From Coniella vitis (lineage: Eukaryota; Ascomycota; Sordariomycetes; Diaporthales; Schizoparmaceae): a stretch of 64,000 nucleotides of DNA. Below are positions 56,222 through 64,000 of this stretch, piece after piece. Each line of letters opens with the position of its first letter. Within the stretch, counting starts at the first letter, position 1. A program made the translations under genes and the position numbers. The notes beneath the pieces were generated by a model. It ran no database searches, was not told the DNA's origin, and worked only from the letters and a program-made list of their open reading frames with translations. The DNA is taken from NCBI GenBank assembly GCA_011317545.1, contig WUJK01000001.1:3639001-3703000 (forward strand), in the 5' to 3' direction.

Positions 56222-59200
56222 CTACAACACAAAGTTGACAACACGTCCACCACGAACCACAATAGTCTTCTTGGCCGAACGGAGCGCCGCAGCATCCAGT
56301 TTCGATGCACCCTCGGCCTCTAAGATCCGATCCACTACCCACGTCTGTAGGTCCTCGTTCTTCAGTGCGTCCTTGGGAGGCTGCGGAATGTCAACGGCAA
56401 CCTTGAGCTTGCCGTTGATCTGGACCGCGCACGGCTGAGTACGAGGCTTAAGCAAGGGAAGCGTTCCGTCTGTCTGAGGGAAGCGCAGAGAGCCTGAAAA
56501 GAGTGGCTCCTGTGCGCCAAGTATCTGCCAGCACTCTGACGCGAAAGCCGGCGCGATTGGTGCCATCATTCTCACGAGCGCAGAGATTGCAGCGCAGCGT
56601 ATTTGGTTGTTGGCTTCGGTATGTGCAATGATTCCATTCGTCAAGGTCATGAGATCCGAGACAACAGTGTTGAGCGAGTACACTGCTTGGTACGAGTCCG
56701 TGACTGACTTAATTGTCCTCTGCACGTCTCTCCATACAGCAAAGTTCACATCCCACTCGATCAGATCAGCCTTATTCATTTCAGGAACCCTTCCAGCTGC
56801 TTCTTTGACGAGCTTAGTGACAGATGTCTCGTCAAGCTCGCCCACGGTACTTGCCGCCTTGGCTACGAGTTCATAGACTCGGCCAAGCCACCGCGTCACA
56901 CCGGTGATCTTGTCCTCGTCCCAGTTCACGACATCGCTCACTGGGGCTTGGAAGAGCATGTGTGCTCGGGTGGCGTCCGCTCCGTGTTTAGCAATGAACT
57001 CAGTGGGATCAACACCATTGAACTTGGACTTGGACATCTTCTCATAACTAATAGTGGCTGTCTCACCAGAAGCTACTACCATCGGGTTACTTGAATCCTG
57101 CAAGTCGACTTCTTCAGGCTTGAGGAAGCGACCATTCGAAGGGTCAATATATGTCTTTCCATGAACCATGCCCTGGGTGATGAGGCGAGCAAAGGGCTCA
57201 TGGACGGCATCTGGCGATCCTTGCGGCGCGAGATCCGACGTCATGAGGAACTTGTATATGAAACGGGCATAGAGCAGATGCAGGATAGCGTGCTCAATCC
57301 CTCCAAGATAGAGATCCACAGGAAGAAGAGATGCCTTTTCAGCAGAAAACGGCGCCGTCGCATTATCCGGGTCGATGAAGCGCATGTAGTACCAGCTAGA
57401 GTCAACAAATGTATCCATCGTGTCAGTGTCCCGTTTTGCGGGACCACCACACTCGGGACAAGATGTATTGACCCATTCACTTGCCGATTCGAGTGGATTG
57501 CCAGTCTTGCCTTCCGCCCAGTGGCCATCGACGTTTGGTAACTTGACCGGAAGCTGATCGTCAGGAACAGGGACGGTACCACACGAGTCACAGTGGACAA
57601 TAGGGATAGGGGTTCCCCAATATCTTTGCCGGCTAACGAGCCAATCTCGGAGCCTCCATTTCTCGACAGACTTGGCCATCTTAGCGTCCTCTAGTATCTT
57701 GACCAGCATCTGCCCGGCTTCTTGGGACGACTTTCCCTTGAACGGGCCGCTGTGAGATGTCATGATTCCGTGCTCGGTAAAAGGCTCATTCAGCATGGTG
57801 GTTGTGGCCTCGTCCTCGGACGCAGCCAGCACAATACGGACGGGCTGATCATAGTGGTGCTCTTTCCAGAAAGCATTGTCCCGCACGTCGTGACCGGGAA
57901 CACCCATGACGGCGCCCTCGCCATAATCGCCAAGCACATATGGAGCAACATACACTGGTAGTGACTCCTTGGAAGGTGCAGGCGTAGCCTCGTGGTAGGC
58001 AAGAGGGTTGATAGCCCTGATGTTGGGGAGCATATACCCCACCTTTGAGTCCGGCGGCAAGCTGGGTAATGTGTCGAGGAATGCTTGAAGTTCAAAGTCT
58101 GTCTCGGCCAGGTGCTTCACGAGTGGATGCGTGGCTGCAAGCGCCAGGTACTGCACTCCAAACAAGGTATCGGGTCGAGTCGTAAAGACCTCGATGGCAG
58201 CGTGCGCATCTTGGCTATGGGTCATGAGCGGAAATTTGATCATTGCACCTTGTGATTTTCCAAGCCAATTCTTTTGCATGGCAAGGACCCTCTCAGGCCA
58301 GGCATTGTCTTTGGCAAGGACTTCGAGGTCTTGTAGCAGTGACTCCCGAAACTCGGAAATCTTCAAGAACCATTGCTTGAGGATGCGCTTTTCGACCTTG
58401 GCACCTGACCTCCAGGAGCGGCCTTGCGCGTCTACCTGCTCGTTTGCTAGAACTGTTTTGTCCACAGGATCGTAATTGACCTCTGCCTCGGATTGGTAGG
58501 CGAGTCCCTTCTCATGGAGCATCAAGAAGATCTTCTGGGTATGCTTGTAAAACTCGGGGTCGCATGTGGATATTTCCTGTGCAGAACAAGCCCGGGTCAG
58601 TCCTGATATCTGTCAACGCACACCAAATTACAGCACGTACCCTGTCCCAAGTCCAGCTGCCGTTCATGCAGCCCATCTGCTCTTTCATTTTGGTAATGTT
58701 GCTCTTCGTCCACGTTGCAGGATTGGCACCTCGCTGAATGGCAGCGTTCTCAGCCGGCAAGCCAAACGCATCCCAGCCCATAGGCAGAATGACTTTTTCG
58801 GCTTGGAGTGTATAGTATCTTGCAAGAACATCGGCCAAGGTATAGACACGTAAATGGCCTATGTGCAGCTGCCCAGATGGGTAAGGAAACATGGGCAAGA
58901 TATACTTGGGCCGCTTCTGAGCGCCGAATTGGTCATGGGATTGTTCTCGCTTGACGCGATCCCACTCCGCACGCCACTTTGCATCGACGGCAGGAAGATC
59001 GAGCTTGGGCAACTGCTGAGCCCTCAGCTGGGCGTGCTCAGTTCGTGTCTTGGCCTCGGAATATTTGAAGTTCGAAGACGAGAACTCAGCGCTCGTCTGA
59101 CGCGGATTCGTGGCTGCGGCGCGCCATGCTGGCAACGGGCGCCAGCCCAAGGTTCTGGTGACGAAGATGGAAGATGTATATGTCGCGGGCAGGCGGCAGG

Positions 59201-59228
59201 CCCTTGGCCGCGTGGAAATCATCGACAT
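56222..59228 (-). CDS. nam2: mitochondrial leucyl-tRNA synthetase (Nam2 type)
   Basis: Two exons (59228-58641, 58576-56222) give 980 aa. The N-terminus (MSMISTRPRACRLPATYTSS, then Arg/Ser-rich to about residue 50) is a mitochondrial presequence. Class I motifs are present: HIGH as PYPSGQLHIGHLRVY and KMSKS as ISYEKMSKSKFNGVDP. Other landmarks are ILPMGWDAFGLPAENAA, the editing-domain TTRPDTLFG, GDYGEGAVMGVPGHD, RYWGTPIPIVHC and the DSSWYYMRFIDPDN segment. The bacterial/mitochondrial form is shown by these motifs and by the length. It charges mitochondrial tRNA-Leu; in yeast the orthologue also assists intron splicing. The intron is phase 0 (WTWDR|EISTCDPEF). Confidence 0.95.
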
Positions 59229-60042
59229 GGTGCAGATTCGGGCATTCTCGCGAGCTGAAGCTATGTGCTCCCTGTGCCTGCGAGCTGCGGGTCGAACGGC
59301 AGGTTAGCGCGTTGCAATTGAAGTCTTGAGACGGGAGCTGCTGATATATTGCACATACCTAGTAGCAGCTGATAAATTTTTGGAGCACCAGTCTGATAAG
59401 AGCTCCAGATAGGCCCGCTGTTAGGGGTCCTTCCTACAGCAACTGGCACATGGGTGGCTACTCCATCACTGCTCGCGCATGGCCAACCAGCTTGGCAAAA
59501 CTCTATTGTGATTGCACAAGACTGACTGCATCATGGCTGAGCAATGACAGAGGAACAAAGGGTTGTAGAAGGATCATGGACTGCTCACGATAGCAGGCTT
59601 CCAACACTGGATGCACGTGTGGTTATTGCAGCTAAATAAAGGCAGCACCATCAGCAGGAACCTGCAAGGCTGACAGGGGGCCCGATTAAGCTTGTACCTA
59701 CCTAGGCATTGACCCTTGCACGCAGAGACGGCGAAACAGCGCTTGACCGCTGCTGGTCTTGCGTAGAGCACGGACCCAGCAAGCGGGCAGCCTCCAACCA
59801 CTCAGGGCTTTTGCCCACCCCCGGCCTGGATGCGGTAGGGGCTCTTGCTAGGTTTAGCGGGGGCTTGGACTGCACGACAGTGCCGTAGCGCGTTATACAT
59901 AGTACATAGGACGCACTGGACGCAGTTGGTACTTCGCAGGCCTGGATGCGAAAGGGGCCTGTCGTCGTTTCTGGGCACCAACAACTCGTTGACCCCCGTG
60001 TCCTTTTTTCCTCTTGAACTTGAGACTTGTTGAACTTGGCTG

Positions 60043-60108
60043 ATGGACTATTCTTCCCCATTTTGCGACTTACTGCTCTTCTCTCCAGCCTTTACCTCCT
60101 GTCAATAG
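60043..60108 (+). promoter_or_regulatory. putative uORF 1 of the permease leader
   Basis: ATG to TAG, 21 codons (MDYSSPFCDLLLFSPAFTSC...), 285 nt upstream of the permease ATG. It is translated only if the transcript starts upstream of it and the leader is not spliced; the sequence cannot show that. Confidence 0.4.
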
Positions 60109-60272
60109 ACTTTTTGGCTTTGATAGCGCTTCTTCTTTGTCGCTGTTGTTGGAATACCATTCTTCTGTCCTTCCGCACCTGCGCATCATCAACTACCACC
60201 CGCCTCGCGAACACGCTCGACATCCCGATTCTCGAGCCAAAGCCTCTTTCCGCTTGTACTCGGACTTTGAAT

Positions 60273-60302
60273 ATGGTTTCTGGAGAGTGGAGGCTGGAAT
60301 AG
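60273..60302 (+). promoter_or_regulatory. putative uORF 2 of the permease leader
   Basis: ATG to TAG, nine codons (MVSGEWRLE), ending 91 nt before the permease ATG. There is no other ATG between it and the main start. Confidence 0.4.
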
Positions 60303-60393
60303 CGCAAGAGAATAACCCTTGGAAGGACTTAGAGAAGACTCTTTGTAGGCGTGCCAAGTGAGCGCGTCCGGAAGACGCCATTTCTTCGTTACC

Positions 60394-62313
60394 ATGTCGT
60401 ACGGTCACGACGCTCACCTACAAGTGCGGACCCGCGACTCGCTGGAGTTGGCGTCGCTGGCTAGCTCTGAAGCAGGCGACTCTGTTGTCGATACCGATTC
60501 GCGACCTAGCATCTCCTCGTCCCGAAAGTTGTCTCTCGATCAAGATGACCCCTTGGATGCAAGCAATCCAGCCGCGAGCGGGCGACCTGCCGGCCATGGG
60601 CGCACCTTTTCCGTTTCCTCGGGCTTCAGCTTCACGGCGAACCTCTTCCCTCTTTCCTCAACCACCGGCGGCGGCTATGCTCCCATTGGCGCACCGACCA
60701 TGACCCCGACGCAGAATGGCGGTCTGAACGGAGCGTCGCTTGAAAAACACAAGACATTGACGTATATGAACGGCTTGTCGCTCATTGTCGGATTGATCAT
60801 AGGCTCTGGCATATTTTCGTCGCCGAGCCAGGTCAATATGAACATGGGCTCACCTGGAGGCGCGCTTATCATATGGGTTGTGGCCGGAGTCCTTGCGTGG
60901 ACGGGTGCCGCGAGTTATGCCGAGCTTGGAGGCGCAATTCCGCTCAACGGAGGATCGCAAGTATATCTGGCCAAGATCTTTCATGAAGTCTGGGGCTTCC
61001 TCTTCATGTGGGTGGCCGTGTTAGTGCTCAAGCCTGGGAGCGCAGCCATCATTACCATCATCATGGGCGAATACGTTGTACGGGCCGCTATTGGAGCCGA
61101 GGCCGAGACGATCAATCCGTGGTACAACAAAGCTGTTGGTCTAACCGGGCTACTTCTCGTGACATTCTTCAACTGCGTCTCTACGAAGCTTGGGACCAGA
61201 GTGAATGATTTGCTCATGTTCATGAAGTTTATTGCATTGCTTGGAGTTACAATCACTGGTATCGTGGTAGCCTTCACTGGGTATTCATACAATGGTCATC
61301 CGAACGAGGATTGGAAACAAAATGGGTGGTTTGAGGGCACCAAGATGGACGCCTCGGCGTGGGCCGTGGCTCTCTATGCGGGCCTTTGGGCGTACGATGG
61401 CTGGGACAATGTGAGTTGACTACTTTGTACAAGTGTATACCTTGGTGATTGTGGCTAATGCAGTGCGATTTCTCAGACCAACTACGTCGTGGGTGAGTTT
61501 CGGAACCCTAGCAGAGATCTTCCTCGTGTCATCCACACGGCGATGCCGCTCGTCATCCTGTGTTACGTCTTGGCCAACCTGGCATACTTTCTCGTCCTTC
61601 CCTTAACAGCGACCAACTCATCCAACACAATTGCTGTTCTTTTTGGCTCGAAGGTTTTTGGGCCTCTCGGATCGCTTTTCCTTGCGCTTATTGTCGGCGC
61701 CTCTTGCTTCGGAGCGCTGAACAGCTCAACTTTTACTAGCAGCCGTCTCGTGTACGCCGCTAGCAAAGAGGGTTACGTTCCGGCATTCTTTGGTCGGGTG
61801 GGCATCGGGTCCGGCGCCACGGAAAACAGGCACGTATCCACGATGCGGACACGGAGCCGGTTCACGAGTGCGCTAGCTCGTTTCGTCGGAGACGAGGACA
61901 CCGGCCTCTTCTTTACGCCCGTGAATGCGCTGGTGCTCAACTGCATTCTCACGGTCGCTTACGTGATCGTAGGCGAGTTTGACACCCTGCTTACTTTCTA
62001 CGGCGTGGCGGGCTACACTTTTTACTTTTTGACGGTTCTTGCGCTTATTGTTCTGCGTGTTAAGGAACCAGAGCTGGAGAGACCCTACAAGACTTGGATC
62101 ACTACTCCTATTATCTTTTGCTGCGTCAGTATCTTTTTGCTGTCGCGTGCTGTCATTGCACAGCCGTTGCAGACACTCCTTGTCATCGCATTCGTTGCGG
62201 CAGGCGTGCCAGTCTTCTTTTTGCGGGTGCGCAGAAAGGGTCCGGCCAAGAGGCCTAGAGATTATGAAGATGACGAGCCTGGGTGGAAGTTCTGGAAACG
62301 TTGGAGGAAGTGA
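60394..62313 (+). CDS. LAT/MUP-type amino-acid permease
   Basis: Two exons (60394-61410, 61477-62313) give 617 aa. A disordered Ser-rich cytosolic N-terminus of about 115 residues precedes about 12 transmembrane helices of the APC superfamily. TM1 carries the substrate-binding motif GLIIGSGIFSSPSQV, and later segments include AYDGWDNTNYVVGEFRNPSR (TM6 region) and LVYAASKEGYVPAFFGRVG. The closest relations are yeast Mup1/Mup3 methionine permeases and animal LAT light chains; substrate remains an inference. The N-tail Lys and Ser residues could be targets for ubiquitin-mediated endocytosis as in Mup1. The splice junction is GWDN|TNYVVG; a nearby acceptor 14 nt upstream would shift frame. Loop between TM8 and TM9 (TENRHVSTMRTRSRFTSAL) is longer than usual. 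The leader has two uORFs. Confidence 0.92.
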
Positions 62314-63687
62314 TGGATCGTGCTTTGAATTGCAATTGCATGTGGTGAAAAGAAATTACAAAAGGAAAAAAAGGCGCCACAGCATAGTATACAATCCTTC
62401 ATTGTGCACATCAAGAGAAAGCTTTGTTTTCTTGTCTTGACGGGCTGAGCCTGGTGGAAAATGTAATGTTTTGATAGCACGGTACCGTGAATGTATTATT
62501 ATGAGGTCGATTGTCCTTGGTCTGTAGGTTCTTTGCACTCGTTGGTAAGGTTGCTTACTTGGTTGAATCGCTTCCACAATACCCTGCAATGGTATCTTAA
62601 ACGAGCTGAAGGCCCGGCTCTTATCTATCAAGTTTGGTGTTATTCATATACAATCGTCCCTCTGAGCTAGACAGGTTTAGTTATCGCTTTGCCCTCTGGT
62701 AGATGTGATGTTAGGATAGGCAGTCGTCGGAAGTCTGAAAATCTACCGACAGTCCTTCCTTTTCAAACATGCCAGTTCAGGCGTACTGGAGAGTCTGGGA
62801 TGTCCCACGTCTACGTCCGCTTCGCCTTGAACGATATACTAAGAGCATTGAAGTCTCGGCATTTGGGAGGGAGAGAAAGGGAAAAGAAGGGGGAAAACCC
62901 AGGAGGGGAGGAGGGGAGAGAAGACTGTGGGAGTTTGATTCAAAAAGCTTAAAATCTTTTCCCAGAGGACTACCGCTGATTGCTGCTACCTGTCAAATTG
63001 GAATACCAACAGAGAATCGAAATGATTTTCCATGAGCAGAGAACAAAGAAGAGGGTTCCGAGAACGGGGACACGAAGCATGTACAGTGAGCAAATTGTTA
63101 ATTTGTATACAGCGGAAGCATTCTAGCAGTTTAAGACGATTATTATGTCTTGCATTTCCAGGGAAACTCCACACCACCTACCTTCCTGTAGGAATACTGA
63201 CCAGATGGGTCGATTGAGATTTGTCACGTTGAACTACCCATTCGCAAGTTATCTCTCCTTTTCTTCTTTTCTCATCATTAATCTTTCATCAAAGTAAAAT
63301 AAGGGCAGTGATATGTATGTATATGGTGTTACGACGCCATCAAGAAATGATTTTTCTGTATGCTTAAACCTGACAGGTAGGACAGGCTGCAACTATAATT
63401 CAACACAGACAGAGGTTTGGCTGTCAGGAAGGGGGGGGGGAAATAAGAGAAAAACGGGAATTCCTCGTGTATGATGGATATGCGCCACATAGAGGGCAGC
63501 CTATTGAAAAGACGTTGTGAATCCGTCGCCATGTCAAGTTTGTATGTCCACTTCAATACAGCATACTATTGGCACGGTGTTGCCCATCAGAATTACACGC
63601 CCTTGATATGTTTACATTTCTCTTCTACCTCTACTTGTATGGACACGCTTCCTGCCTTCCACCGAATTCTGCCGTCATCTCGGCATC
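62314..63687. other. convergent 3' region, no gene seen
   Basis: About 1.37 kb between the permease (+) and the reductase gene (-). AT-rich with purine runs (about 62860-62930) and a G10 tract near 63431. Unusually long for a convergent spacer, but no frame has support. Confidence 0.4.
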
Positions 63688-64000
63688 TCAAACAAGCACA
63701 CCAACCAATTTCCCTCGCACCTGACCACCAACCATCTTCTCCAGCGCCTTGGGCAACTCGTCACAGCCAAAAGTCGAGTCAATGACGATCTCGTCTTTGC
63801 CCAGCGTCGAACCCGCCTCCTCAAGCCAGTCGTTCCGCGCAGCAAGGATCACACAGTCGTAGTGCACGCCCCAGCCTACTTTGCCCCAGAACCAGCGCCT
63901 CAACATGCTCGGATGCTTCCAGTAGATAGCCGGCCCGCCCATACTCGTCCGGTCAGTCTTGTCGCCCACGATGGTCACATACCTACAGATCTTGGGTCCC
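63688..64000 (-). CDS. zinc-type alcohol dehydrogenase/quinone oxidoreductase, C-terminal part
   Basis: Partial gene running off the right edge; only the last 100 or so residues are visible. The frame is open to the window end and reads, near the edge, YVTIVGDKTDRTSMGG..., then LRRWFWGKVGWGVHYDCVIL and IVIDSTFGCDELPKALEKMV, finishing GGQVRGKLVGVLV. This is the typical C-terminus of the medium-chain reductase superfamily, in the group of quinone oxidoreductases/RTN4IP1-like proteins (the VxDSTFxFDELPKALE..xGxARGKLV pattern). The nucleotide-binding GxGxxG and catalytic sites lie outside the window, so the exact family member is undetermined. Confidence 0.82.
   Translation of the reverse strand, partial: GPKICRYVTIVGDKTDRTSMGGPAIYWKHPSMLRRWFWGKVGWGVHYDCVILAARNDWLEEAGSTLGKDEIVIDSTFGCDELPKALEKMVGGQVRGKLVGVLV

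Larger units (their letters stand above)
59229..60393. other. divergent promoter region between LeuRS and permease genes
   Basis: About 1.16 kb. It contains TACATAGTA at 59896, a TACCTACCTAGG stretch at about 59697 and two short uORFs (listed separately) ahead of the permease start. No other gene. Confidence 0.45.

Noticed and set aside
1..64000. CRISPR array, prophage, transposon ORF or secondary-metabolite cluster
   Set aside because: No regularly spaced repeats, no reverse transcriptase, transposase or integrase motifs, and no PKS, NRPS or terpene synthase in any frame; the questin-oxidase-like gene stands alone among housekeeping genes.

Overview
This window is nuclear chromosomal DNA of a filamentous ascomycete (Pezizomycotina). 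Genes are interrupted by short spliceosomal introns of about 50-175 nt with GT..AG ends and CTAAC/CTGAC-type branch sites. Genes lie on both strands without operons. The proteins are fungal orthologues such as Cdc12 septin, SNW/Prp45, Pwp2, Tim22, TFIIIC Tfc1, calcineurin A and the PP2A B56 subunit. I cannot name the class or genus from sequence alone. I see no prokaryotic operon, CRISPR array, prophage, transposon ORF, rRNA or convincing tRNA.

Layout. 0.6-6.1 kb: p24 cargo receptor (+), SNW/Prp45 (+), an unrecognised serine-rich single-TM protein (+). 6.8-12.5 kb: Tim22 (-) and the eight-exon USP7/Ubp15 deubiquitinase (-). 14.2-21.4 kb: mitochondrial PDK-type kinase (+), Cdc12 septin (-), Pwp2 (+). 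21.6-28.4 kb: questin-oxidase-like protein (-, with a GC-AG intron) and a WD40 + inositol polyphosphate 5-phosphatase (-). 30.1-33.6 kb: DUF4748-like small protein (+) and a CID/RS/proline-rich/RGG protein (+). 34.8-43.5 kb: PP2A B56 (-), TFIIIC Tfc1 (+), BCS1-like AAA ATPase (-). 44.5-49.4 kb: asparaginase-ankyrin fusion (-) and trimethyllysine dioxygenase (+, 5' exons uncertain). 50.3-56.1 kb: calcineurin A (+), cyclase-family protein (-), Mtq1 methyltransferase (+). 56.2-62.3 kb: mitochondrial leucyl-tRNA synthetase (-) and a LAT/MUP-type amino-acid permease (+). The right edge cuts a zinc-type alcohol dehydrogenase/quinone reductase (-).

These are mostly housekeeping genes. They do not form one pathway, but many are predicted mitochondrial: Tim22 (import), the PDK-type kinase (2-oxoacid dehydrogenase control), BCS1-like, trimethyllysine dioxygenase (carnitine synthesis), and the tail-to-tail pair Mtq1 and mitochondrial LeuRS (mitochondrial translation). 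Ca2+/phosphate signalling is represented by calcineurin A, PP2A-B56 and the inositol 5-phosphatase.

Exon boundaries below were read by eye and tested for reading phase. In every gene where I list exons, apart from the first exons of the dioxygenase, exon lengths sum to a multiple of three. The most unusual noncoding signal is a 9-mer, TACATAGTA (either strand), found at least 15 times and only between genes. The strongest protein-level leads are the unrecognised membrane protein at 5.2-6.1 kb, a presequence-like extension and GC-AG intron in the questin-oxidase-like gene, the altered motif in the dioxygenase, and two short uORFs ahead of the permease.
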